Source: Gymnopus androsaceus JB14
Lineage: Eukaryota; Basidiomycota; Agaricomycetes; Agaricales; Omphalotaceae
Direction: 5' to 3'
Assembly: GCA_009733575.1 (NCBI GenBank)
Contig: ML769886.1
Coordinates: 1 to 37,573, forward strand
Length of the DNA stretch: 37,573 nt
Of this stretch, positions 10,974 through 20,709 are shown piece after piece. The notes beneath the pieces were generated by a model that saw only the letters and a list, made by a program, of their open reading frames with translations, had not been told where the DNA came from and ran no database searches. Both the position numbers and the translations under genes were made by a program. Every line of letters begins with the position of its first letter. The first letter of the stretch is position 1.

Positions 10974-11087
10974 CTGCACAGCACTGTTCAGCACCTGCCA
11001 ATGCTGTAAGCGCCCTCTCCAGCAATTGCAGTCTGTGTCCTGGGACACTGGAACGCTGGAGGCACTGGTAAGCACTAGTAAGTTCTG

Positions 11088-11920
11088 TCACAGACTGGCC
11101 GCACTAGACATGTTTTGCTGATGAGAGACAGGTTGTTCTCGCTCATTGTCAAGGTTTAAGGCCCATCCATCGTCTTCATCATCGTCTTCATATTCTTCAA
11201 AGATTATTTCTTGCGGTTCATGAGATTCGTACCGGCTTGTAGCATGGTCGGTCGTCGCAGTGCGTGTACCAGAGACTCTAAAACCACCTCGACGAAAGTT
11301 TTCTAGAGTCGAGTCGGTCCGAGTGCGCTCGCTAGAGGCATCAATCTCGAATTTCCGCGAAGGTGACAACGAACGGACAACAACAGCCTGAGGTGCCCCT
11401 TCCCAAATGCGGGAAACAAACGCAGACACCACTCTCTATAGGTAAGTTTTATTAAGCTTAAAGGAAGAATATGTGAGATGGATGGCATACTCCAAGCGTA
11501 CCCGAACGGGCAGATGACGGCGGAGAGACCATTTCTATTGTCGTACGATCCACTTGCCACTCACGATCATCTAAGGACTCCGTACCCGTACGTGACTCGG
11601 AAACTTTGGAGAGAATGAACAATCTTTAGTGTAATGAAAATCAATACGTTGAAATGCAATAGATTGTGAATTCAGGTAAAAGAAACTCACATGAACGATA
11701 ACAGTACAGCAACCACCCCACTTATAGTCACAACTATGGAGCTGCTCTTGTAACCTCCAATTGTTGAAACTAAGCCTATCCCGAATAGAGCAGTGTTCAA
11801 GAACCATTGAGGCACTTGCTTGCTTGACCAGCCATGAAATCGAGCCGCGTGCACGCTTCTGGGTGATGAGGATTGCGTCAAAGGAGTGCGCGGCGGAGAA
11901 TACTGGAAGTTCGAAGACAT
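11088..11920 (-). CDS. Predicted small membrane protein, three exons
   Basis: I do not recognise the family. Exons read on the minus strand: 11920-11691, 11623-11491, 11435-11088. The introns (67 and 55 bp) have GTGAGT..AAAG and GTATGC..TATAG borders and keep the frame, giving about 236 residues. The N-terminus is Ser/Pro-rich; hydrophobic stretches at about residues 38-55 and 60-82 (including SIVVTISGVVAVLLSF) suggest one or two membrane helices; the C-terminal half is polar with an acidic run EEYEDDDEDD. The ATG at 11920 is the first in frame, but an upstream exon cannot be excluded. The last codons (HQQNMSS...) lie in a CATCAG-type repeat end (11109-11123), so the C-terminus or stop may come from a transposon. 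A decayed paralogue lies at 13391-13620. Confidence 0.6.
11109..11123 (-). repeat. CATCAG-type end inside the last exon
   Basis: CATGTTTTGCTGATG matches the family end with one change from CAGGTTTTGCTGATG, and equals the variant at 30889 (ATGTTTTGCTGAT). It overlaps the C-terminal codons of the membrane-protein gene. Confidence 0.6.
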
Positions 11921-12111
11921 GAAGGGCCAAGGCAAGTTAGATAGCTGTGTAAGGACCTAGGAGAATATAAGAAGGTTACAGGAAAAGTACACCTAACTTG
12001 GAAGCTGTCGAACTGCTGTTCAGAATGCAGTGATTCAAGTTCTTAGGACGTCCACGGTTGCTAATAATGTCTGAGTTTATTGCGAACCCGTGTTGATCAA
12101 GTTACAAAGTT

Positions 12112-12259
12112 ACAGCTGTTCCAGAAAACCTAGGCCGCTTCAAAAAATTTATTTAACACAGCTCCATATTCAGTTGCTACTCACTCTGTTCAATTCATTC
12201 GCCCTACAAATTGAATTCTTTGCGTCACTTGAACGACCTAGGTTTTTTGGAACAGCTGT
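12112..12259. mobile_element. 148-bp inverted-repeat element
   Basis: Ends ACAGCTGTTCC and GGAACAGCTGT, with inverted similarity continuing through AAAACCTAGG. No target duplication is clear, so the class is open. It lies between the membrane-protein gene and the fragment at 12330. Confidence 0.7.
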
Positions 12260-12329
12260 TGTGATGGTCAAACCTTGAACCTCGAGCGATGTCCATGGAA
12301 CAAAGGAACCGAATGGAAGTAGTTAGGAA

Positions 12330-12580
12330 TCAGAAAGAGCTTCTGAAGGCCTGAGCTGAAGCTGGTCTCCAACTTCTTCTCAGAAGCTCAGAAATGCGTG
12401 CTAGCTCATCTCCAACGTCAAAGTCGATTTCAGAATCTGATACAGGCTCACTAGGACGATGCACTTCTTCGCCAAAGACCTCATCGAGAACCAATTCGAA
12501 TAACTCGGCGTCATACTATAACTCAACACCCACTGGCTTGTACGCTGCCAGTGAGGACATGCATGTATGTCCATAGCGAT
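12330..12580 (+). pseudogene. Truncated paralogue of the Ser-rich gene at 14154
   Basis: Two blocks match the 14154 gene: CTGAAGCTGGTCTCCAA near its start, and the AGAACCAATTCGAATAACTC block matching the region near 14722. The middle and the basic region are missing. A short open frame (12394-12576) remains but does not correspond to the complete protein. With the membrane-protein gene it forms a minus/plus arrangement repeated at 13391-15301, so both came from one block duplication. Confidence 0.6.
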
Positions 12581-12599
12581 TTCTAACTTTGGAAGTTCA

Positions 12600-12782
12600 C
12601 TATGGTCTAAAGAACACTAGAGAAGGAATCAGTCTCCGAGCACAGGAAAACCTATTATGAGCACCCATGTTCAAGATTATATTTGGAATTGAAAGTGTCG
12701 GAACAGAAGGAATAGGTGTAGATGGTCCCTTCTTACGCCGTTTCCGCACTGCTAGGGCTTGAATATTTGGTAAAGTATTCAT
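12600..12782 (-). CDS. Short hypothetical frame, possible lone exon
   Basis: A 60-residue frame with a true ATG at 12782 and a basic stretch VRKRRKKG. GT dinucleotides near residues 40-45 could serve as splice donors, so it may be a first exon of a minus-strand gene. No family is recognised, and it could be non-coding. Confidence 0.2.
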   Translation of the reverse strand: MNTLPNIQALAVRKRRKKGPSTPIPSVPTLSIPNIILNMGAHNRFSCARRLIPSLVFFRP

Positions 12783-12829
12783 GGAAATTGTGGGGTGTGA
12801 TTGTTCGAAAAAACGCGACTAAGATGGCC

Positions 12830-13340
12830 TGCATAGTATCGCATTGTTGAATGCAGTGGTCACCCACCACTGGGTGAACTCGAAGGTCTAAGCGATCCAG
12901 CAATTCTGCGCTGTGGCCATATCTATCTTCACACGAGCTACCTCTTGTAAGTCGATCTGGAACCGCATATGACGGGATACTTCTAAGACCAATGTTCTAG
13001 TAAACTTGGAATGATCCTACCAGATGTCCGATGGGATATGATAAGAATCGGTCTTTTCTAGTTAATTAGCGCGAGATAGGATATGATAGGATGGGATTTC
13101 TGGGGGAGCGAATGGGGAGATGACCATGGAGAGAGAAGTGGTGAAGAAATCCTCGTCGACATTATAGGGTGAGATCGTTGGAAAAGATGGTCTGGCTATA
13201 ATAAAGATGACTGTACCGCCGTATCGTTAAATGCAGCGGTCGCTGTGGAGGCGCCAACACTGAATGGACCAGGCGGTCAAGGCGATTCAGGAACGTTCCA
13301 CATGTCTGGCATGCAACATACGAGCCAGCTATCATCTCCT
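12830..13340. repeat. Old segment with empty insertion sites, plus a diverged tandem copy
   Basis: 12858-13055 is the uninterrupted version of 767-881 plus 5548-5636 and keeps many CpG sites. 13207-13340 is a more diverged copy of 12826-12960, sharing GTATCG...AATGCAG and CACTG...GGTCAAGGCGAT blocks. No coding sequence is recognised. Confidence 0.65.
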
Positions 13341-13390
13341 GAGGGCTTGGAGCATCTGTATGGCAGTATTCTGATGTTACTAGAACTGCA

Positions 13391-13620
13391 GGGTTAGTAA
13401 AAGAAACTTTTCACATATCCACAATACAGTCATATCTACGGGGTGGTTCTTGTACCCCCCTAATTGTCGAAATTATAGTAATCCGATCAATAATTGCGGC
13501 CCTAGCAGGCGTCACTGCTTGATAAACCAGGCAAGAGATTGAGAGCGCGCGCCGGTGTAATGGGGGTTGAATTGAAGGCGGAAGATACTGAGAGTTCCAA
13601 GCTATGAAAATAAGTCAGAT
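13391..13620 (-). pseudogene. Decayed paralogue of the 11088-11920 gene
   Basis: Aligns with exon 1 and the first donor of the membrane-protein gene, for example TATCTTCCGCC for TATTCTCCGCC and the intron start TTTCTTTTAC. In-frame stops interrupt the helix region and the donor GTGAGT has become GTGAAA. No downstream exons are recognisable. Confidence 0.7.
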
Positions 13621-13846
13621 AGCTTCATTTTCTGTACAGAAAAATGGAGCTTTTCAGCCAGTGCAAGATAAGACTAGCTGGAAAGTCGATGACAGTTGAC
13701 TGAAAGCCTGTGTTATCTATGATTCTCAGGATACAATTGCCGATGACGCTTGAGAATTTATTGAACCAAATGACGCGTTGGGAGTACTATTTATGATAGT
13801 AAACCTCGGGTGTTCGTCCAGGAAGTTGAAAGGAAGTAACAGTTGG

Positions 13847-13944
13847 ACGCGTCGCGATCGCCGGCGCCGGGTTTTGCCCAAATTTTGCCTAGTGCTCTTT
13901 AAGCGTTAACGGCTAAAGAGCGCTAAGACTTATCTTCACGTCAC
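13847..13944 (+). promoter_or_regulatory. Candidate promoter motifs upstream of the Ser-rich gene
   Basis: Contains ACGCGT (13847-13852, a MluI-box match), an inverted repeat AGTGCTCTTTA / TAAAGAGCGCT (13891-13901, 13914-13924), and CACGTCAC (13937-13944). CACGTCAC also occurs in both F-box divergent promoters. The functions are inferred. Confidence 0.4.
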
Positions 13945-14153
13945 CATTTAATCAATTGAACCTTGCTGTGCGCAGCCTTGTCTTTATCTACAAAGGGCAG
14001 TAATGAAGCGATGAACGTTTCTTCTCTTCTATCTCCATCTCCAAGGACGACCCAATAAATCCCCATTCCTTTCTCTCCAACTCGTACGGGAACCAGAGAT
14101 AATCGTAGCCGTAGCCGCAGCCACAAAATTTTTCCCTAGTCCTCGAGGCTCGA

Positions 14154-15301
14154 ATGTCTGCAGGCACTCAATCTGAAACTGAAGCTGGGGCTGGTCTCCA
14201 AGTTCAGCTTGCTAGTGGCTCAGAAGCCCGCCCTATCTCTTCCTCAGCATTAAATTCGAATTCAGAATTAGAAGCTGGTTCGCTTGAACAATCTGTTTCT
14301 CCTTCTCCTTCAGGCACCGTCTTCTCAGAGTCAGGCCTGGCCACTTCACCTCTTTCCTGTGTCACCGACACGAATCCTTCAGCAACTGCAGCTTCTGTTT
14401 CTTCAGATTCAGGCGTCCTGCCGAAATCCACTTTGAATTCCAATTCATGCTCGCCCTCAGTCTCGTCCACAGCTTTGGCAATTGCGAACTTCCGCCCAAC
14501 GTCCAAGGAAGTCATCAGTGGTATAGCTCCGCATGTGTTTGATGAGCGGAGGACGAGATCCAGGAGGTCAAGGTCGAGGAATGGGAGGAGGAGAAGTGCT
14601 GGTATGGCTGGCGTTGGCGCTGTTTATACCGCTGGCGATGGCTTAGAGCTGTCACGTCGTCGTTCGCGCTCACTTGAAGGCATTGGTTCGGGTTTTGGTT
14701 CGATACCGAGATCCACATTTAGAACCAACTCGGCGACCTCGGTGTCATACAGCAAGTGGGGCGCATCGCCATTGAGGTTATCCGCTGTTGTTACTGTGGA
14801 GGATATCGACAGGCTGTTACAATTAGGTTAATTTGAATTTTTTCTTCTTCGTTTTCCGTCTATCTAACTGTCCCACCCGACAGAGCGCGACCCAGACCAA
14901 GGACAAGACCAGGAACAGAAGGACTCGCTGGGAAAGGAAGACTCGCATTCCGTCATCCTACCCACACTGGGCGACATCAGCATCACACGAAAGAGGAGTA
15001 GAAAGAGACGGTCTGGGCTGGAGTTTGTAGGAATAGGGAGGCGGAAATCAAAGTCAAAGTCGAAAGCGAACAATGCTACTGCTGGTAGTGGTTCTTCATC
15101 CTCTTCCGAGTCTTCGTCGTCCTCGTCCTCGGGCGAAGACCTAGGAAGCAAAACACCGAAACGAACAAAGTGGTCTTTAGTGCTCGATGTTCAGGCGCGC
15201 GTGTTTCAATTTAGGTATGTCTGATGCTTCTTTTGCTCGTTCGTTCGCTGCGGCTCTAACCAGTCTTGTCTTCGAACAGATCAAATCGGCTCAAAGGTTA
15301 A
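14154..15301 (+). CDS. Ser-rich, Arg/Lys-rich protein of unknown function, three exons
   Basis: I do not recognise the family. Exons 14154-14826, 14884-15214 and 15280-15301 join in frame to 341 residues. The introns (57 and 65 bp) have CTAAC branch sites and CAG acceptors. Residues 1-125 are Ser/Thr-rich and low-complexity; about 130-185 contain RTRSRRSRSRNGRRR and SRRRSRS runs; a more ordered segment near 205-225 reads VVTVEDIDRLLQL; exon 2 adds KSKSKSK and a serine/acidic run before WSLVLDVQARVFQF. The composition resembles disordered nuclear or regulatory proteins, which is inference only. A truncated paralogue lies at 12330-12580. The mini-exon of seven codons is unusual; if intron 2 is retained the protein ends at YV just after the donor. 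Confidence 0.65.
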
Positions 15302-15813
15302 ACAAAGACAACAAAAACAACAAAAACATCAATATCGCACCTGCCACCATACGTGGCAATAGAACACATAGACTTACTTCATGCATTCTCGTTTAATATT
15401 TCCGGTCCTGCATTTGGCTGCTTTTTTTCTTTTTTGGGCATTGTTCATATTTCCATCTCAAAAATCATCTTGAAACCTCGAATACTTAAATTCATTTTGT
15501 TCAATTTGCTCATTCATCCTCGTACTCGTTTACCTTGGAATCATAACATTCATCGCGATACCTTACATTATTGTGTTCTGCTGTACTTTTATCACATACT
15601 ACTACGCTGCGTCGCGCTTTGGCATTTAGAGTTTATATCATCCTGTTATCCTAGTTCTTGTTCTACGTATCTTTCTCGGTTCTGCTGCATGCTCTCCAAC
15701 ACACATAGCTATCAAACTCCTCATCTCCGTTTCCTCGTACTTGCACCTTTACTCATATTAATCGATATCAATGAAGGACATTATGAATAAATCCATATAG
15801 TACCGACTACCAC
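15302..15813 (+). other. 3' region of the Ser-rich gene
   Basis: T-rich sequence between two convergent genes, with AATAAA at 15786-15791. The open frame here (about 15353-15790) has biased hydrophobic composition and is judged non-coding. Confidence 0.4.
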
Positions 15814-17425
15814 TTACAATTCTGACCTGTTATCAGTGATAACCACTCGCATCCCCAACCTGTGCAAGTTACACAATGGTCGCACCTTGGCTTCCTCATT
15901 CATCTCCGCTCCCCATTTCATCCCCACCTTGTCCAACTCGTACAACGGTTCATAAACATTATCGTCCACATCCATCCGCAACGAATCCACTGCAAACAAG
16001 GGGTCCGGAAGCCAGCGGGATGAAACCATTTTGACAAAAGCCTCATCATCAAAAGAGGGGCTGTTGAGCTTTATCACAAGTGAGTGCAGTTTGGGAAGGA
16101 AGATAGACTGGGTAGATGGGCCGGGGTCGGATGGAGACTCGGGCAAAGTGAGTCTGGACAGGAAGAGGGAGGTTATTGGGTTCCTCCCCATCACCAACTG
16201 CGCGCCGTCAAAGGAAAAGTTGACGAGTGAAGCCAATAAGTGAAGCGCCGCAGCCAACTCCAAATCCGAGATGGTGAGAGAGTGTCGTCAAAACGCATGA
16301 TGATCTTGATATGAATGCATCAAAGGCTTTCACCGACCAGAAGAGGTTTTCATTTTCTGGATGAAGATTTAGGACGGACAACGACGGGAATGTGAACATT
16401 GATAACAAGTCATCCATGGTATTAGGATTATTGGGATTCCATGGGGAGAGAGTCACAGTAAATGACTCTAGCTGTGCCAATAATATATGAGGTCGAGGAT
16501 ACTGAGATTTAAATCCATGCACCTCAAGCTCCAAAGTGGTTAGGTTGGGGAAACTCTGGAGAGCGGCCATTTCGCGATACTTCTGCGCAATTTTCAAAAA
16601 AGTTATCTGCCGTTCAATGAGGAATCCCAGGCATACATTGTTCTCTGGGATCACTAACGTGATCATCAATCTCCAGTGCACGGAGCTTGGGCGCAGCTTC
16701 AAAGCAAAAATAGATGTCGCCTTCATCACCTCTATATCCAAGAGTCAAATCTTCAAGTAACGGGAGTGAAAGTGGAGTTTCCAAAATGATGAAATTCGCA
16801 ATACACCGAAAGCTCCTCCAACGCAAAGTGTGTATTAAAAGGAGATCGAGGGCAGGTGAAGTACGTTCACTGATATGGATATGTCTCTCCGACTCGTCCA
16901 TATACAGATCAAGAAAAAGCGGGGCTTCGGCGGAGCGGTCTAGATAGAGCTGGAGCGTAGCCATGAACGCATCCGGCATCGTTGGCTCCTGCGTGATTTC
17001 AAGTTTCAACCGAGTCCACAAGTCAGGCAAAGCTAGAGCTAGTAAGCGCCGTCGCGCACATACTGCGCTAATAGCTAGAGCTGGCAGGTAGGAAATCACT
17101 GGCAAAGACAATTCGGTAGGTGGTTCATCGTTCGAGCGCCAAGGATATTCCTGCAACAAATTTTCCTCGCATGTAATCTCGAAAATGAGGGATAAAAGCT
17201 CGTTGGGAAGTTCACCGATGGAGGGTGGCGATTGCGATAGGCGGGGGTGAATGTGTGGTCCCAGTTCAGCTACCGGGGAGGTAATCTAAACGTATAGTAA
17301 GTAAATAAGGATGTAGTACTTCCAAGCATTGGTTTATCTTCAAGTAAACCGAGATAGGTCTGTCTTTTAACGATCGATTTGCGTTTCAAACTTACCTGGT
17401 GGAGTCCTGAGTCCAGATCCGACAT
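15814..17425 (-). pseudogene. F-box/LRR-type gene, frameshifted
   Basis: Exon 1 (17425-17396) encodes MSDLDSGLHQ; after a GTAAGT..TTTAG intron, exon 2 begins at 17285. An F-box core IGELPNELLSLIF is followed by a leucine-rich repeat region with LPLLEDLTLGY, LTTLELEVHG and FPSLSVLNLHP. Such proteins select substrates for SCF ubiquitin ligases; this family is large in Agaricomycetes. Two lesions break it: a 4-bp insertion CAAT at 16615-16618 relative to the 36-kb copy, and a deletion of about 14 bp near 16285. Downstream frames still encode the C-terminal part ending LHRLGMRVVITDNRSEL. It is divergently paired with 17680. Confidence 0.85.
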
Positions 17426-17679
17426 AGGTAACTGCTCTGTGTTGGTTTACTTGGAGAGGGAATACTCGGAAAGAGAGGATGTGATGTGACATGGCGTGTG
17501 CTTGAACGCGCGTTTCTTCACGTCACGCTCCTTCTCGGAGCCGCTTTCTCGTCGACTTTACTTTAATTTGATTTGGAAGCCTTACCTTTCCTACCGCCCT
17601 TCGAAAAAATTCCGTAAATCTAAAATTCACTGCCTTATTTGGATACTTTTTTATTCTGAATCGGAGAAGCTAGTCTATT
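17426..17679. promoter_or_regulatory. Bidirectional promoter of the first F-box pair
   Basis: This 254-bp spacer separates two start codons. Block 17481-17527 (GTGATGTGACATGGCGTGTG, then ACGCGCG, then CACGTCACG) is conserved at 37011-37057. The outer GTGAYGTGAC and CACGTCACG are inverted copies with a CRE-like TGACGT core. AATTCACTGCC and TTCTGAATCGGAGAA nearer the plus-strand start are also conserved. Confidence 0.6.
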
Positions 17680-19205
17680 ATGTTGGACTCAGAAAATATC
17701 CGGGAAACTGTTGAGGTGAGTTTCTGGAACACCTTATAAAATGCAGAATCTCAAATGCTCAAGCAGTGCAGATCTCCGTGGAACCACAGATTCAGCCTCG
17801 TACGTCACAACCATCCTTGCTTATCGACCGGCTCGCCAACGAACTCTTATCCCTCATATTCGACTTTACATGCGAGGAAAATTTGTTGCAGGAATACCCT
17901 AGAACCAACGAAAAACCCACCGGATTGACATCTCCTGTGATTTCCTATCTGCCTGCCTTAGCTATCAGCGCCGTATGCGCGCGATGGCGTTCGCTAGCTC
18001 TAGCTCTACCTGACTTATGGGCTCGGTTGAAGCTAAAAATCACGGAGGAGCAAACGATATTGGATGCATTTATGGCTACCCTCCAGCTTTGTTTGGATCG
18101 TTCCGCCCAAACCCCGCTTGTTCTTGACGTATTTATTGATTATATAAAGGATGGGCTCTACGATGATAATCCACCTGCGTTAAATCTCCTCCTCCAATAC
18201 AGTTCATGCTGGAAAAAGTTTCGCTGTCGTACTGATCGCCATATATTCGAAAATCCACTCTCGCTCCCCATTCTAGAGGACTTGAGTCTTGGATGTGTGG
18301 GCATGGATGATGTAGGCGATATCTTTTATTCTCCCCGAGCTGCGCCAAAGCTTCGCGCCCTCGAGATCGATCTTCCCCCTAGTGACACCGACAGCAGATT
18401 ACTTTTTTGAAAATTTCGCAGAAGTATTGGGATATGGAGAGTATCCAAGATTTCCTTAACCTAACCACTTTGGAGCTCGAGGTCTATGAATTGGATGCTG
18501 ATGATTCTCAACCTCATATATCATTGGTACAGCTAGAGTCATTTACTACGAGACTTGCCTCTCCGTATACCTCCGGTGAATTGTTGGATGATTTCCTTTC
18601 ACTGTTCACATTCCCATCATTGAATGTCCTCAATCTTCACCGAGAAAATGACTAAGGTACCGAGCTCATCTGGTCAGTGAATGCCTTTGATGCATTCATA
18701 TCAAGATCATCATGCATTTTGACAACGCTCTCAATCCGTGGTCTTACTATGTCGGATTTGGAGTTGATTGCGGCACTTCACTTATTGCCTTCACTTGTCA
18801 GCCTGTTCTTCGATGACTCGCAGCGGGCGAAGGAGAGTCCAATCAGCTCCTCTTCTTCTCGAGACTCACCTTGCCTGAGTCTCCATACGACCCTCTGCCC
18901 AGTCTATCCTCATTCCCAAACTGTGTTCTCTAGTCATAAAATTCAAAGGCACCTCTTTCAATGATGCGGCATTTGTCAAAATGATTTCATCCTGCTGGTT
19001 TCCAAATCCCTCCGAGTCGTATGCCTCCACTCTCGGGATTAATTCCTTGAGGTCAATGGTGCTTCGGTTTCGTGGCCGGGAGGTGGATGATGATGTTTAT
19101 GGACCGCTCTATGAATTGGATAAGGTACGCATGCGTTGGGGACGGGAGGTCAAAGAGGTGGCGCAACTGCGACCGCTTTCTAATCTACATAGGCTGGGGA
19201 TGTGA
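17680..19205 (+). pseudogene. F-box/LRR-type gene, several disabling changes
   Basis: Exon 1 (17680-17715) encodes MLDSENIRETVE; a 56-bp intron (GTGAGT..CAG) leads to exon 2 at 17772. The F-box core is IDRLANELLSLIFDF, followed by an LRR region with LSLPILEDLSLG and LTTLELEVYE. Disabling changes: a deletion near 18385-18395 shifts the frame, TAA at 18653-18655 replaces a coding triplet, and another shift lies near 18870. The C-terminal segment YGPLYELDKVRMRWG...LHRLGM (to 19205) matches the end of the minus-strand partner. It is the paralogue of the 37216 gene. Confidence 0.85.
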
Positions 19206-19317
19206 GTGGTTACTACTGGCAGGAATTCTAATGGTCAACATTGAGTGGAATGCTATAGACAGAGCCCTGTATTGGTTGTCGCTTGTGTATCCTTCTAACC
19301 TAATCAATCAATTATGT

Positions 19318-19345
19318 CCGCGTAACTCAGTGGTAGAGTGTTTAC
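19318..19345 (+). other. tRNA-like A box
   Basis: CGCGTAACTCAGTGGTAGAG strongly resembles the D-arm/A-box region of a tRNA. A convincing anticodon stem and a GGTTCGA B box do not follow before the TGTCGG element begins at 19365. Possibly a tRNA pseudogene or the head of a SINE. Confidence 0.3.
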
Positions 19346-19364
19346 TGTAACTGGTTTCTTGCAA

Positions 19365-20187
19365 TGTCGGAAAAATGAGTTGCGCCTTAACATATCTTAA
19401 TTTGCCATATAAGGCTCCCAAGTCACCTAAGGCGGGGATGCAACTTAAGAGGGCCACTGATGCACCACAGGGCGTTCCAAGATCTTAATAGGTCTTTATT
19501 GTGATTCTGAGTATTATAGGGTCTTACGCGACTTATGGGTCATTAGATGACCTATCAAGACTGACTTACGGGTCTATTGAAAAGGTTGCAGCACTTGTAC
19601 CACTTTCATCGTACAAGTTCGTATGTACTAGCATATTATCCAATGGACAGTTTAACTACAATCTAGTATATGTCAAAGATTATACTAAGTATACAATATA
19701 TTGTAAGTTACTTCTAGTGACTAGAATATGTACATTGCACTCTCTAAACACTAGTTAGTATAAAGCACTATACTATGGTTAATTATTGCTATTAACACGA
19801 TACAGCAATCGCGACAAACGAGTCAGATATATCTGACACACGTGCGGTACTAGGGGACAGGTTTTTAATTGTAGACAGCTCACAGGCGCCCTTCCGCGGT
19901 TCAGCGCTTATCTTCTGAAGCGCAATGATTAATTATCTCAACAATACCATAGATAGAGAGACTGGGTTTTTTTACAAGTTTATTTAAAGTGTTATTTCTA
20001 CCAGAATATGGCCAGAGAAGTACATGATCGATGATTGGGAAACCAAAATTGTCCAAGGCCTTAGGAGGTCTTGAATGGTCTTATGGTGTCTTAAAGCTTT
20101 AGCATGGCCTTGGAATGCATCATGAGGCTCCCCTTTATCGTTATAAGGCCCATAAGGCATTACAAGTCAGTTCGCATTTTTCCGACA
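19365..20187. mobile_element. Inverted-repeat element, TGTCGGAAAAATG ends
   Basis: A perfect 13-bp inverted end TGTCGGAAAAATG lies at 19365 and, inverted, at 20187. The arms contain reiterated TAAGGC / GCCTTA motifs (about 19385-19440 and 20055-20165). No clear target duplication or coding sequence is seen. Confidence 0.65.
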
Positions 20188-20709
20188 CAGCAGCGTGTTG
20201 GAATCATGGCGAGGAAGTCCTTCCGAACCTTTAAGCTGCGGTTTTCTTTGTTTTCGACTAAGTATGTGCCGTACATCCTTACTATATTTTGGAGTCTTGG
20301 ATGCAAGACGCTCTCAGACCAAATATATACTAGACTAGAGCTGAAACCAAGTTTTACCTACAGAATCCGTACACAACTCCACCGGTGGATAACATTGTAA
20401 AAAGCAGTGTTTTGATGGACTGGGTTGACTAAGTCGCAGAGTGCAACCGATGCTGTCAATTTTGACTATCCGACTACTGTATATAACATTATAATTATTT
20501 CATATATTCTGTATTAAAAATAATGGCCTGAAAACCGGGTTTCCATGAGATATGAGATAAATGAGGGCTTGTGAGTTGACCTCAAATTGACTCACTACCC
20601 GGAAAAGTGACCAGAATTTCAGTTACATGACCCATAGCTCTGTAGAACCTAGCATCGAGCTGGGGCAAAAGTACCTGGATACCATCTTTGGATGTCTTCT
20701 ACAGGCTCA
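20188..20709. repeat. Intergenic repeat related to 25150-25246 and 28019-28040
   Basis: Sequence near 20510-20600 (AAAAATAATGGCCTG, GAGATAAATGAGGGCTTGTG, AAATTGAC) resembles the flanks of the element at 25247-28018 and represents its uninterrupted target. No gene is seen. Confidence 0.6.

Noticed and set aside
13941..14126. Minus-strand frame with a WLRLRLRLSL start
   Set aside because: Reading of a GTAGCCGTAGCCGCAGCC-type repeat in the 5' region of the plus-strand gene; no similarity in the duplicated copy.
14204..15151. Acidic minus-strand frames opposite the Ser-rich gene
   Set aside because: Serine and arginine codons read backwards give acidic frames; the plus strand has consistent introns and the minus does not.
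15353..15790. A 145-codon frame downstream of the Ser-rich gene
   Set aside because: Strongly T-rich, hydrophobic without a topology pattern, overlaps the likely 3' untranslated region; no splice or start context.
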